A stretch of 64,000 bases of DNA from Acidimicrobiales bacterium (GTDB taxonomy: Bacteria; Actinomycetota; Acidimicrobiia; Acidimicrobiales; SKKL01), in assembly GCA_034521975.1 (NCBI GenBank), contig JAXHLR010000006.1, forward strand, positions 186,001 to 250,000. The letters run 5' to 3'. Below, in pieces: positions 35,591-47,875 of this stretch; position 1 is the stretch's first letter, and the number at the start of each line of letters is the position of its first letter. The notes under the pieces were generated by a model, which worked only from the letters and a program-made list of their open reading frames with translations, was not told where the DNA came from and ran no database searches. Position numbers and translations under genes: made by a program.

Positions 35591-36100
35591 ATGGCCCCCT
35601 CTGCCGTCGCCGACCGCCTGAGCACGCTCAGCCAGACCCTGTGGCGACAGCGCGCCCTGGTCGAGGTGCTGCTCTACCGTCTCGAGGTCCAGCAGATGGT
35701 CCTCGCCGCCGGCAAGTCGCGCTGGATCGACATGTCGGCCCGCGACGTCGAGGATGCCATCGACGGCCTCCGCTCCGAAGAGCTCGTCCGGGCCACGTCG
35801 GTGGCTGGGGTCGCACCCCTGTTGAAGGTGCCCGAGACCGCGAGCCTGACCGAGCTGGCCGTCGCCGCCGGCGAACCGTGGGACCAGATCCTTCGCGATC
35901 ACCAGGCGGCGTTCCTGTCGCTGATCGCATCGGTCGAGGCGGTGAGCCGGGACAACCGGGAGCTGCTCAACCACGGGTTGCGTGACACCCACGACTTCTT
36001 GTCGAGGGTGGCCAGCGCGCCCGGCAACGACGGCTACTCGGTGGAAGGCACCAGCACCCGACAGCTCGCCAAGCCCACCCTCATCGACTGGGACGTCTGA
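35591..36100 (+). CDS. flgN: FlgN-like export chaperone
   Basis: 169-aa helical protein placed directly before flgK, with its stop sharing one base with the flgK start. The helices (LSTLSQTLWRQRALVEVLLY, RLEVQQMVLAAGKSRWIDM) and an acidic middle fit the FlgN fold, which binds FlgK and FlgL before export. Sequence similarity in this family is always weak, so position is the main support. ATG 35591 lies 29 nt after motif copy 2. Confidence 0.78.
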   Translation: MAPSAVADRLSTLSQTLWRQRALVEVLLYRLEVQQMVLAAGKSRWIDMSARDVEDAIDGLRSEELVRATSVAGVAPLLKVPETASLTELAVAAGEPWDQILRDHQAAFLSLIASVEAVSRDNRELLNHGLRDTHDFLSRVASAPGNDGYSVEGTSTRQLAKPTLIDWDV

Positions 36101-37527
36101 TGTCGGACTTCTCGTCGCTGCAGACCGCGCTGTCGGGGCTCACCGCCCACCAGAAGGCGGTGCAGACCGCGGGGCACAACATCGCCAACGCCGCCACCCC
36201 CGGCTACAGCCGCCAGCGGGTCGACCTCAAGTCCAGCGGGGCCGGCGTGGTGCCGGCGGTGTGGTCCAAGCCCGACGGGATCGGCAACGGGGTCGAGGTC
36301 TCGACCATCGTCCGCATCCGCGACCAGTTCCTCGAGGCCAGGGCGGTGCGCGAGGTGGGCACCGGCGCCCACCTCGAGCGCCTCGGCTCGATCATGGACC
36401 GCATCGAGATGATCTTCCCCGAGCCCAGCGATGTGGGGCTCGCCCACCAGCTCTCGGACATGTGGGCCTCGTTCGACGACGTCGGCAACCAGCCCGGCTC
36501 GAGTGCGCCTCGCATCTCGTTGCTGGAACGGGCCGGCACCGTCGCCAGCGAGCTGAACCGGGCCGCGACCGAACTGGCCAACCTCCACCAGTCGAGCGTC
36601 GACCAGGCCGACGCGCTCGTCACCGAGGTGAACACGACCGCCGCCCGCGTCGCCGAGCTCAACCAGTCGGTCCGCAACGCCACCGCCGCCGGCTTGGCGC
36701 CCCACGACCTCGCCGACCAGCGCGACCGGCTCATCGACCGCCTCGGAGAGCTGGTCGGTGTGACCACCCAGCCAGGTGAGCACGGCACCACCAACGTGTT
36801 CCTCGGCGGCACCGCCCTGGTCCGCGGCGACCGGGCCGAATCGCTCGTCCTCGACACCGAAGGCGACCTGCCCGCCCCCCACGACGGTCTCGACCTGACC
36901 AACACCCAGGTCCGTTGGGCCAAGGACAACTACCCCGCTGCGGTCACCTCGGGTGAGATCGCCGGCCTGATGGAAGGCGCCAACCGCGCCATCCCCGACC
37001 AGCTCGCCGACCTCGACGCGGTCGCCGACACCCTCATCACCCAGGTCAACGACCTTCACGTCCAGGGGTTCGGCCTCGACGGTGCCGACGGCCGCCAGTT
37101 CTTCGCCGGCACCGATGCCGCCACGATCCGCGTGCACGACGACGTGGCCGGCCAGCCGGACAACGTCGCCGCGGCCGCACCCGACCCGGCCAACCCCGGC
37201 AGCCCCCTGGGCGAGCTCGACGCCTCGTGGGCCCAGGCCCTCGCCGCGCTGGGCGACGCCCCCGACGCGCCGGACCAGGTCTACAACGACATGATCGGGG
37301 CGCTGGGCGTCGAGACCCAGGCCCTGCACCGGCGTCAAGCGATCCAGGGCGAGGTCATCCGCCAGGTCGACGACGCCCGCGAAGGTGTCAGGGGCGTCAA
37401 CATCGACGAGGAGATGGTGTCGCTGGTGCAGTCCCAGCACGCCTACGCCGCCTCGGCCCGGCTGATGACCACCATCGACGAGATGCTCGCCACCCTCATC
37501 ACCCGCACCGGTGTGGTCGGGCGCTAG
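36100..37527 (+). CDS. flgK: flagellar hook-associated protein 1 FlgK
   Basis: 475-aa hook-filament junction protein. N-terminal block: SDFSSLQTALSGLTAHQKAV, QTAGHNIANAATPGYSRQRV. C-terminal block: GVNIDEEMVSLVQSQHAYAA, SARLMTTIDEMLATL. Long helical D1 arms and a beta-rich centre lie between. It is translationally coupled to flgN (TGATG). Confidence 0.96.
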   Translation: MSDFSSLQTALSGLTAHQKAVQTAGHNIANAATPGYSRQRVDLKSSGAGVVPAVWSKPDGIGNGVEVSTIVRIRDQFLEARAVREVGTGAHLERLGSIMDRIEMIFPEPSDVGLAHQLSDMWASFDDVGNQPGSSAPRISLLERAGTVASELNRAATELANLHQSSVDQADALVTEVNTTAARVAELNQSVRNATAAGLAPHDLADQRDRLIDRLGELVGVTTQPGEHGTTNVFLGGTALVRGDRAESLVLDTEGDLPAPHDGLDLTNTQVRWAKDNYPAAVTSGEIAGLMEGANRAIPDQLADLDAVADTLITQVNDLHVQGFGLDGADGRQFFAGTDAATIRVHDDVAGQPDNVAAAAPDPANPGSPLGELDASWAQALAALGDAPDAPDQVYNDMIGALGVETQALHRRQAIQGEVIRQVDDAREGVRGVNIDEEMVSLVQSQHAYAASARLMTTIDEMLATLITRTGVVGR

Positions 37528-37535
37528 GAGCCACG

Positions 37536-38435
37536 ATGTCGCGGATCACCAACACCACCACCTCACGGGCCGTGCTGGCCAACATCCAGAACACCGCTCG
37601 CAGCCTGGCCGATGCCCAGGACAAGATCTCGTCGGGCAAGCAGGTGCGCAAGCCGTCCGACGGGCCGGCCCAGGTGCTGACCGCGCTCGACCACCGCAGC
37701 CAGATCCGCCGCAACGAGCAGCTGGGTCGCAACGTGCTCGACGCCCGCAGCTGGCTCGACAACGCGGACAGCGCGCTCACCCACTCGGTGACCGAGATGA
37801 CCAGGGCCCGGACCCTGGTGGTCAACGGCGTCAACGGTGCCACCGATGCCCAGGGACGCTTCGCTCTCGCATCGGAGATCCGCACCATCGCCGAGGGCCT
37901 CGTGCAGACCGCAAACACCAAGCACCTCGGCCGTCCCATCTTCGGCGGCACCACCGGCGGCGACATCGCCTACGACGCCAGCGGGAGCTACCAGGGCGAC
38001 CAGGGCAAGATCGCCCGCACCATCGCCCCCTCGGTGACGGTGCAGGTCAACCGGTCCGGTCCCGAGGTCTTCGGCACCGAGGACGCGGGCGATCCGATGA
38101 ACGGCAACGCCTTCCAGATGTTGAACGCCGTCGCCGACGCCCTCGAAGCCGGCGACATCGAGACCGCCCGCAGCGGGCTCGACGCCATCGACGCCGCCAC
38201 CGCGCGCATCGAGCGGGCCCAGGTCGAGATGGGCGCCCGCGCCAAGCAGCTCGACGAGGTCCACATCCGCAACGAGGACGTCGCCATCGAGCTCAAGTCC
38301 GCCCTGGCCGAGGTGGAGGACACCGACATGGTCGAGGCGATCATCACCCTCCAGGCCCAGGAGATGGCCTACCAGGGAGCACTCGCGGTCACCGCCAAGG
38401 TCGTCCAGCCCACGCTGCTCGACTTCCTGCGCTGA
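37536..38435 (+). CDS. flgL: flagellar hook-associated protein 3 FlgL
   Basis: 299-aa second junction protein, related to flagellin. N-terminal block: SRITNTTTSRAVLANIQNTA, DAQDKISSGKQVRKPSDGPA. C-terminal block: SALAEVEDTDMVEAIITLQA and QEMAYQGALAVTAKVVQPTL. ATG 37536 has TAGGAG upstream and follows the flgK stop by 8 nt. Confidence 0.95.
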   Translation: MSRITNTTTSRAVLANIQNTARSLADAQDKISSGKQVRKPSDGPAQVLTALDHRSQIRRNEQLGRNVLDARSWLDNADSALTHSVTEMTRARTLVVNGVNGATDAQGRFALASEIRTIAEGLVQTANTKHLGRPIFGGTTGGDIAYDASGSYQGDQGKIARTIAPSVTVQVNRSGPEVFGTEDAGDPMNGNAFQMLNAVADALEAGDIETARSGLDAIDAATARIERAQVEMGARAKQLDEVHIRNEDVAIELKSALAEVEDTDMVEAIITLQAQEMAYQGALAVTAKVVQPTLLDFLR

Positions 38436-38510
38436 ACCTGGGCGTTCGCCCTCATCAGGACCCGCTCACCGCCGACCCACCAGCCAGTTCCTCGAACCTC
38501 GGGAGTCGTC

Positions 38511-38873
38511 GTGAACATCCTCGTCGTGGACGACAGCAAGACCATCCGCATGCTGGTGAAGCGCAACCTCAAGCAGGCCGGGTTCGACCACGCCACGATG
38601 TTCGAGGCCGAGGACGGCCCGTCCGGGCTCGAGGTCGCCCGTGCCGAGCCGCTGGATCTCATCCTGTCGGACTGGAACATGCCCGAGATGAGCGGACTGG
38701 CCTTCCTCCAGGCACTGCGTGACGAAGGGTTCGACACCACCTTCGGGTTCATCACCTCCGAGTCCACCCCGTCCTACCGCGACCAGGCGCTGTCCGCCGG
38801 TGCTGCCTTCCTGCTGTCGAAGCCGTTCAACGCGGAGGCCTTCGCCGACGCGCTCGCCGTCGCCACCACGTGA
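38511..38873 (+). CDS. cheY: CheY-like single-domain response regulator
   Basis: 120-aa receiver domain without an output domain. All signalling residues are in place: Asp7 and Asp8 (NILVVDDSK), phospho-acceptor Asp54 (LILSDWNMPEMSG), Thr82 (FITSES) and Lys104 (FLLSKPF). It should bind FliM when phosphorylated. No cheA histidine kinase is in the window, so the phosphate source is elsewhere. GTG 38511; its stop overlaps the next gene (GTGA). Confidence 0.9.
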   Translation: MNILVVDDSKTIRMLVKRNLKQAGFDHATMFEAEDGPSGLEVARAEPLDLILSDWNMPEMSGLAFLQALRDEGFDTTFGFITSESTPSYRDQALSAGAAFLLSKPFNAEAFADALAVATT

Positions 38874-39373
38874 AGCCCCCGCGGGAGGCGGCGCTGCCGC
38901 CCGTCCCGATCCAGGAGTCGGTCGCCGACTTCTACAGCACGCTGTTCGGGACCGGGTGCGCAGCCAGCAAGGTCACCCCCTCCGACATCGGAGCCGACGG
39001 CAACCATGTGGTCAGCGTCTACCACGACGACCTGGGTCGCATCGCCGCGCTCGTGACCGGAGACTCGGCCTTCGTGACCGCCAGCGGGGCCGCCCTCGCC
39101 ATGATCCCCGCCTCGGCCGCCCGCGACGCGCTCGAGGGCGGCACGATCGACCAGAACCTGCTCGAGAACTTCCGCGAGGTGTGCAACATCACCGCCTCCA
39201 TGCTCAACACGGCGACCACACCCCACCTCAGCCTCGTCGATGCCTGGCCGACCGACCACGCCGACCTACCGAACGAGGTGTGGGACGTGCTCGCGTCGCC
39301 CAGAAAGCGACGCGAGTTCGCGGTGACGATCAACAGCTACCACGACGGCCGCCTCGGCATCGTGATCCACTGA
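38870..39373 (+). CDS. cheX: CheX-like chemotaxis phosphatase
   Basis: 167-aa protein with a CheX/CheC-type fold. The catalytic pattern ExxN is visible at Glu103-Asn106 in NFREVCNITASMLNTA, followed by the usual glycine/small-residue helix end and Pro. Beta strands (HVVSVYHDDLGRIAALVTG; RREFAVTINSYHDGRLGIVI) fit the family. It starts in the stop of the CheY-like gene, so the pair likely acts together: CheY activates the switch and this protein removes the phosphate. Only one ExxN motif is present, as in CheX. Confidence 0.75.
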   Translation: MKPPREAALPPVPIQESVADFYSTLFGTGCAASKVTPSDIGADGNHVVSVYHDDLGRIAALVTGDSAFVTASGAALAMIPASAARDALEGGTIDQNLLENFREVCNITASMLNTATTPHLSLVDAWPTDHADLPNEVWDVLASPRKRREFAVTINSYHDGRLGIVIH

Positions 39374-39391
39374 CCACTCCAGGAGCGCCGA

Positions 39392-41332
39392 TCAGCGGGT
39401 GAGGAGGTCGACCTCGGTGCCCTGACGCACCGTCGTGCCGGCGGCGGGGTCGGTGGAGCGGATGTTGCGCGGCGGACCGATCCTGCTGCCCACCGACAGC
39501 CCGTGGTCGCGGATCTCGGCGATGGCCTCGGATTCGGTGAGCCCCGACACGTCGGGGACCTCGACCATCGGCAGCCCCGTCGACACGATCACCCGCACCG
39601 TGGAGCCTCGCGGCACCAGCTCGCCCGAGACCGGCTCGAGAGCGATCACGAACCCCTCGGGGATGGTCTCGCTCGACGACTCGCCCCGCTCCGGGACGAG
39701 GCCGTCCTCATCGAGGAGGGCGGCCATCTCGTCGTAGGTGGTCTCGACCGGGACCGGTGGCAGCTCGCGGGGGGCCGGACCGGACGAGATCACCAAATCG
39801 ACGGGGTCGAGCTCGGCCAGCGGCTCCTCGTGACTTGTCCGGATCACATGGCCCTCGGGGATCTCCTCGTGGTGCTCGGGCCTCTCCTCGCCGACGACCA
39901 GATCGGCTTCCTCGATGCGGCGGACCGCCTCGTCGCGAGGCAGCTCCGGGAGCCCGGGTGGGAGATCGGCCAGCGCGTTGCCCCGTGAGACGTAGATCGT
40001 GAGCACGCTGTCGGCGCCCTCTTCCAGCTCGGTGCCGGCCGCCGGTTCCTGACGAACGACCTCGCCGACCGAGGAGCCGGTCTCGCGCCAGTCCTCCACC
40101 TGGACCTCCCAGCCGTAGTCGGACACCAGGTTGCGGACATCGCTCTCGAACAGCCCGCTGTAGTCCTCGACCTCGTGGGTGGGTGTCTGCAGCGCGGTGG
40201 TGGCGAACACCGTGCCCGCGGCAGCGACCGCCACCACCACCAGGGCCGCCGCGACCCACGGCCAGCGGCGCCTGCGGGTGCGGGCTGCACGGCGCTCGTC
40301 CCGGGCCTGGCGGCGCTGAGCTCGCCGCGCCTGGCGCTTGCTGGGCGGTGCCGCGCCGTCGCCGGCACCATCGATGGCATCGGGACCAGGGACGACGACG
40401 GGCTCGGCGTCGTCGGGAGCGATGTTGGTGAGATCGGGTTGGGGCTCGGCATCGTCGCCGACGGGGGTGGCAGCGCCCGGCAGCACGAGCGGGGTCGGCC
40501 GTGGCAACGACTCGGCCGCGGCCATGAACGAGATGGCCAGTTCTCCGGCGTCGGGGCGATCGGCCGCATCGGGCCGGCACGCACGTTCGAGCACCGGCCG
40601 GAGGGGGCCGAACAGGTCACGGTCGAGCTCGACCGGCGTGTCGATGCGGGCCATGAGCGTGGCGATCGGTGTGTCGGCGGCGAAGGGAACCGTGCCGCTG
40701 ACCGCCTCGATGAGGGTCAGACCCAGGGAGTAGACATCGGACCTGGGCTCGACGTGCTCGCCCTTGGCCTGTTCGGGCGACGCGTACCGGACGGTGCCCA
40801 ACACCGTTCCGGACGGTTCGGTCCAGCCCGCCTCGGCCAGGGCCCTGGCCAGCCCGAAGTCGCCGATCCGCAAGCGTTCGTCGTCGCCGAAGAGCAGGTT
40901 GGCCGGCTTGATGTCGCGGTGGATGATGCCGCGCCCGTGGGCGTACTCGAGACCCCGGGTGGCCTGCAGCCCGACCAGCAGCGCCTGGGAGAGCGTCAAC
41001 CGGTCGCCGTGGTCGAGCACCCCCCGGAGGCTGCCGCCACCGAGGTACTCGGTGACCAGGTAGGGGACCTCGTCACGCCCCCAGTCATAGACCGCCATGA
41101 TGTGGGGGTCGTTGAGCGCCGCCGCCGCCTGGGCCTCGGCCTGGAACCGGCGGAGGAACTGCTCGTCGGCCGCCAGGTTGGGGTGCAGCACCTTCACCGC
41201 GACGCGCCGCCGGAGCCGGACGTCGTCGGCGAGGTAGACCATCGCCGACGCACCCGTACCGATGGGGGCGACCAGCCGGTACCGCCCGTCCAGCACTCGC
41301 CCGATCTGATCGCTCGTGCGCGAAAGGGCCAC
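39392..41332 (-). CDS. PASTA-domain serine/threonine protein kinase (PknB-like)
   Basis: 646-aa transmembrane Ser/Thr kinase. Kinase domain (about 12-275): glycine loop GTGASAMVY, Lys in RRVAVKVLHPN, catalytic loop IIHRDIKPANLLF, DFGLA and YASPEQAKG. A juxtamembrane Arg-rich stretch precedes one membrane helix (WPWVAAALVVVAVAAAGTVF). Four extracellular PASTA repeats follow, the last starting MVEVPDVSGLTESEAIAEIR. PASTA repeats sense peptidoglycan fragments or lipid II, so a role in wall growth or division is likely. GTG 41332 is leaderless (TACCCT, 6 nt). Convergent with the cheX-like gene. Confidence 0.93.
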   Translation of the reverse strand: MALSRTSDQIGRVLDGRYRLVAPIGTGASAMVYLADDVRLRRRVAVKVLHPNLAADEQFLRRFQAEAQAAAALNDPHIMAVYDWGRDEVPYLVTEYLGGGSLRGVLDHGDRLTLSQALLVGLQATRGLEYAHGRGIIHRDIKPANLLFGDDERLRIGDFGLARALAEAGWTEPSGTVLGTVRYASPEQAKGEHVEPRSDVYSLGLTLIEAVSGTVPFAADTPIATLMARIDTPVELDRDLFGPLRPVLERACRPDAADRPDAGELAISFMAAAESLPRPTPLVLPGAATPVGDDAEPQPDLTNIAPDDAEPVVVPGPDAIDGAGDGAAPPSKRQARRAQRRQARDERRAARTRRRRWPWVAAALVVVAVAAAGTVFATTALQTPTHEVEDYSGLFESDVRNLVSDYGWEVQVEDWRETGSSVGEVVRQEPAAGTELEEGADSVLTIYVSRGNALADLPPGLPELPRDEAVRRIEEADLVVGEERPEHHEEIPEGHVIRTSHEEPLAELDPVDLVISSGPAPRELPPVPVETTYDEMAALLDEDGLVPERGESSSETIPEGFVIALEPVSGELVPRGSTVRVIVSTGLPMVEVPDVSGLTESEAIAEIRDHGLSVGSRIGPPRNIRSTDPAAGTTVRQGTEVDLLTR

Positions 41333-41338
41333 GGTGGA

Positions 41339-41344
41339 AGGGTA
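41339..41344 (-). promoter_or_regulatory. -10 box of leaderless kinase promoter
   Basis: TACCCT on the minus strand, then 6 nt, then GTG 41332. The box fixes the kinase start against longer in-frame readings. Confidence 0.6.
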
Positions 41345-41426
41345 GACGGTCACTCCCCGCTCCCGGTGGCACGGTGGATCCGACCACCGGGTGGGCCCCG
41401 AGGTGGGAACCGCCCACACGGTGCGA

Positions 41427-41432
41427 CATGAT
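41427..41432 (+). promoter_or_regulatory. candidate -10 box, leaderless
   Basis: CATGAT lies 6 nt before ATG 41439. The first base departs from TANNNT, so this is weaker than its neighbours. Confidence 0.4.
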
Positions 41433-41438
41433 GGGTGG

Positions 41439-44725
<3,287 letters not shown>

Positions 44726-44821
44726 ATGCCGAACCGGATCGAGGATGAAGCGGAGCGAGCCACAGAGGTGAGCGTAGCGTGCCGCCGCGTCAGGACTCCC
44801 GTCCGAGCCATGCCACGCCCG

Positions 44822-45850
44822 TCAGGCGCCGACCGACAGCCGCACCCCAAGGGCCTGGTCGTGCACCCGGCTCGCCACCTCGCGCGTGAGCAACAGCACT
44901 TGCTCGGCCTGGGGAACACCGTGGGTCGCCAGGCCGCACGCCGGTGTCACCAGCGACTGGAGCCGCAGCGCCACGGGGTCACAACCGCCGCGAACCAGGT
45001 CGCACCAGGTTGCCGACAGCTGCCGCCACGACCGGCCCGGCGAGGATCCGATGGGCGCGTCGGTCGGGATCGCACCCCACGCCACGCGACCCCCGTGGTC
45101 GAGGAAGCGCCCCAACGCCTCGGGCGCATGCTCGAGCCCCTGACCGAGCGGGGCCGAGATGATCTGGGGTCCAGCCTGCAGGACCAGCTTCCAGTCGGTT
45201 GGTCCGCAACAGTGCAAGCCGGTGATCGCTTCGCGTTCGAGCACCGCCAACGCACCCGAGGTGAGATCGATCGCCGCCTCGGGATCGAGTGGGAACTCGG
45301 GATGCAAGAGCCCGGTCAGCCCGGGCTCGTCGAGGAAGGCCACCAGCGGTGTGCCCGGCGCCCTCCGCTCGGCCAGGGCCACCAAGCCAGCCGCTCGTGC
45401 CCGTACGGCGGTGCCGGCGACAGCGAAGGCCGGGCCCACGTCGGCCCCCGCAGCGTGGAGCGCAAGTCCGAGGGTCACCGGCCCGGTGAGCTGGACCTTG
45501 ACGGGCTCGGTCCTGCCTCGCACGGCGTCGAGGAAGGTACGAAGCGTGAGGAAGGGCTCACCCTCGAGGTCGGGGTCGGCCAGCGAGCACTGCGGGTCGA
45601 GGAGATCGAGGCGCAGGTCGAGCGAGCCGTCGTCGGCGACGACGACACCGGGGACCCCCCAGGCGGCCTGGGCCACCATGGCCTCCAGAGCAGAACGCTG
45701 AGGCAGCGATGGGGCCGCAGGAAGCCGGTGCTGGCGGGCGAGCACGAACGCCACCGCCTCATCGGGATCGCGGTGCGGCAGACTTCCGATGGTGGTGTCG
45801 GTTCCGGGCGCGAGAACGGCCACGTCGTCGACCAGCGGTGCAGTTGCCAC
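44822..45850 (-). CDS. cobalamin-independent methionine synthase-like protein (MetE C-terminal type)
   Basis: 342-aa TIM-barrel protein related to the catalytic half of MetE. Zn ligands are recognisable: His213 and Cys215 in GLHCCGPTDW and Cys305 in VTPACGLATHG. The start shows GTDTTIGSLPHRDPDEAVAF and the substrate-loop VQLTGPVTLGLAL. The folate-binding N-terminal half of true MetE is absent, so methyl transfer from another donor is more likely. GTG 45850 is chosen on GGGGGAG upstream. Divergent from a membrane-protein gene. Confidence 0.8.
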   Translation of the reverse strand: MATAPLVDDVAVLAPGTDTTIGSLPHRDPDEAVAFVLARQHRLPAAPSLPQRSALEAMVAQAAWGVPGVVVADDGSLDLRLDLLDPQCSLADPDLEGEPFLTLRTFLDAVRGRTEPVKVQLTGPVTLGLALHAAGADVGPAFAVAGTAVRARAAGLVALAERRAPGTPLVAFLDEPGLTGLLHPEFPLDPEAAIDLTSGALAVLEREAITGLHCCGPTDWKLVLQAGPQIISAPLGQGLEHAPEALGRFLDHGGRVAWGAIPTDAPIGSSPGRSWRQLSATWCDLVRGGCDPVALRLQSLVTPACGLATHGVPQAEQVLLLTREVASRVHDQALGVRLSVGA

Positions 45851-45951
45851 GGTTGCTCCCCCTCTTGCTGCGGTGCTGCGTCCCCCCGGATCGCGGTTCG
45901 ATCCCCTACTGGAATAGCCAGCGGAGGCTCCCATGAGCAAATCTCGGAGTC

Positions 45952-46815
45952 GTGGACTTCGCTGGCCCTTGGCCCATCCGTGTGGCGTGGCTGGTCCAGC
46001 CCCTCGCCCTGAACCCCGTCCTGGGCGACGCGCTCGACCCGCACAGCACGGCGGTGCAGGCCCTGATGCTCGCCCTCGCGTGGGCAGCCTGGACCACGGG
46101 ACTGGTCGCGGTGCTGGTGCCGCGAACCGTGGGCCTCACCACCGTGCGGATCCTGGCCCCCACCGGGTTGGCGCTGGCGATGTGGGCCGCGGTCGTCGCC
46201 GACGGTGTCACGTGGGGCGCCGTGGCGGTCGTCGCGTCGGCGGTGACCGCCACCATCGCGCTGTCGCCGACGACCGGCGACGTGTTCGTGAACGGTTCCG
46301 CCTACGGGGCCGAGCGGCGCTTCGCGCTCCGACCTCCTGCGGTGCTGCTGCTGGGACCGGTGCAGCTCATCTGGGCCTTGGTCGTGGCCGGCACCGTGGC
46401 CGGTCCCCTGCTGCTGGCCACCGAGCAGTGGATCGCCGGGGTGGTGCTCACCCTCGTCGGGCTGTCCGTAGCGGCGCTCGGTTGCCGGTCGCTGCACCAG
46501 CTGTCGCGCCGCTGGCTGGTCATGGTGCCCGCGGGGGTGGTCATCCATGATCCCGCCGCGGTCGTCTCTCAGCTGTTCCGCAGCCCGACGGTCGTCTCGA
46601 TCGGTCCCGCCCCCGCCGACTCGGGGGCGCTCGATCTCACCGCCGGAGCCCCCGGCCTGGCCCTCGAGCTCCAGCTGCACGAGGCCGCAACCCTCGAGCT
46701 GCGCAAGCGGGGGTCGAAGGCGAAGGTGGTGCACGCCACCGCGGTGATGTTCACACCCTCGAGACCGGGCGAGGTGTTGCGCGAGGCGGCCGATCGGTCG
46801 CTGGTCGTGCGCTGA
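45952..46815 (+). CDS. conserved polytopic membrane protein
   Basis: 287 aa, function unknown. The first 190 residues contain about five hydrophobic helices (ALMLALAWAAWTTGLVAVLV; RILAPTGLALAMWAAVVADG; VLLLGPVQLIWALVVAGTV; GVVLTLVGLSVAALG). The cytoplasmic C-terminal 100 residues form a compact domain (LVMVPAGVVIHDPAAVVSQL; ATLELRKRGSKAKVVHATAV). GTG 45952 gives the first residues of the helical part. Proteins of this layout recur next to mnmA in high-GC actinobacteria as far as I recall; that is weak memory, not shown here. Confidence 0.75.
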   Translation: MDFAGPWPIRVAWLVQPLALNPVLGDALDPHSTAVQALMLALAWAAWTTGLVAVLVPRTVGLTTVRILAPTGLALAMWAAVVADGVTWGAVAVVASAVTATIALSPTTGDVFVNGSAYGAERRFALRPPAVLLLGPVQLIWALVVAGTVAGPLLLATEQWIAGVVLTLVGLSVAALGCRSLHQLSRRWLVMVPAGVVIHDPAAVVSQLFRSPTVVSIGPAPADSGALDLTAGAPGLALELQLHEAATLELRKRGSKAKVVHATAVMFTPSRPGEVLREAADRSLVVR

Positions 46816-46824
46816 GCAGCCGAC

Positions 46825-47865
46825 TCAGCTCGTGGCGGGGCTGGCGGCGATGGCGCTGCCGACCACCTCGTCGTTCTCGTAGAACACCACAGACTGGCCG
46901 GGGGCGACCCGACGCCGGGGTTCGACCCATCGCAGCTCGCGACCGACGACGCGTCCCGGTGAAGGTCGGCCGTGGGCCGAGACCTGGGCCTCGACCGGCC
47001 CGGCAACCGGTCCGGCAGCCCACCGAAGGTCGTCGAGTGCCACGGTGGCCGACAAGAGATCGGACTCGTCGCCGATGGTGACCCGTCGACGGGCCACATC
47101 GACCGCCACGGCGAAGCGGCGGTCGCCGGAACCCGCGACTCCGAGGCCTCGACGCTGGCCGATGGTGACGAGCTCGACCGCGGGCACCTCGCCCACCGTC
47201 TGGCCCGCCCCGTCGACGACCGTTCCCGGATGCAGGTCGATGCGTTCGGCGAGGAACCCGGCTCGACCCGCTCCGGTGGTGATGAAGCACACGTCCTGGC
47301 TGTCGGGCTTGGTCGCGGTGCGCAGGCCCAACTCGTCGGCCAGGGTCCGCACGTCGTCCTTGGTGCGGTCGCCGACGGGGAACACGATCCGAGCCAGCTG
47401 ATCCTGGTCCAGCATGTGCAACACGTAGGACTGGTCCTTCGCCGGATCGGCACCCCGGGCAACCCGGTTGGAGCCGTCGGCCCGGGTGGCGATCCGGGCG
47501 TGGTGGCCGGTGGCGACGGCATCGAACCCCAGCGCCAGAGCCCGGTCGAGGAGCCGGTCGAACTTGAGGTGCCGGTTGCACTCGACGCAGGGGTTGGGGG
47601 TGCGGCCCGCGGCGTGGTCGGACACGTAGGGCTCGACCACGTGGCGGGTGAAGTCGTCGCCGAAGTTGAACACGTGATGGTCGATGCCGAGCTGCTGAGC
47701 GACCCGACGGGCGTCGTCGACGTCGGACACCGAGCAGCAACCGGTGTCGGACTCGCCACCCCACAGCTTGAGGGTGACCCCGACCACCTCGTGTCCGGCG
47801 TCGCGCACCAGCGCGGCGGCGACCGAGGAGTCGACGCCGCCCGACATCGCCGCCATCACCTTCAC
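46825..47865 (-). CDS. mnmA: tRNA-specific 2-thiouridylase MnmA
   Basis: 346-aa enzyme that makes 2-thiouridine at the wobble base of certain tRNAs. The ATP-pyrophosphatase motif is VMAAMSGGVDSSVAAALV. The two catalytic Cys lie in RTPNPCVECNRHLKF and DSQDVCFITTG. A beta-barrel C-terminus follows (VTIGQRRGLGVAGSGDRRFA). The sulfur donor, a cysteine desulfurase, is encoded just upstream with an 11-bp gap, a classical pair. GTG 47865 is chosen for GAGG 8 nt upstream; GTG 47874 and ATG 47856 are alternatives. Confidence 0.96.
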   Translation of the reverse strand: MKVMAAMSGGVDSSVAAALVRDAGHEVVGVTLKLWGGESDTGCCSVSDVDDARRVAQQLGIDHHVFNFGDDFTRHVVEPYVSDHAAGRTPNPCVECNRHLKFDRLLDRALALGFDAVATGHHARIATRADGSNRVARGADPAKDQSYVLHMLDQDQLARIVFPVGDRTKDDVRTLADELGLRTATKPDSQDVCFITTGAGRAGFLAERIDLHPGTVVDGAGQTVGEVPAVELVTIGQRRGLGVAGSGDRRFAVAVDVARRRVTIGDESDLLSATVALDDLRWAAGPVAGPVEAQVSAHGRPSPGRVVGRELRWVEPRRRVAPGQSVVFYENDEVVGSAIAASPATS

Positions 47866-47875
47866 GATCGGCACC

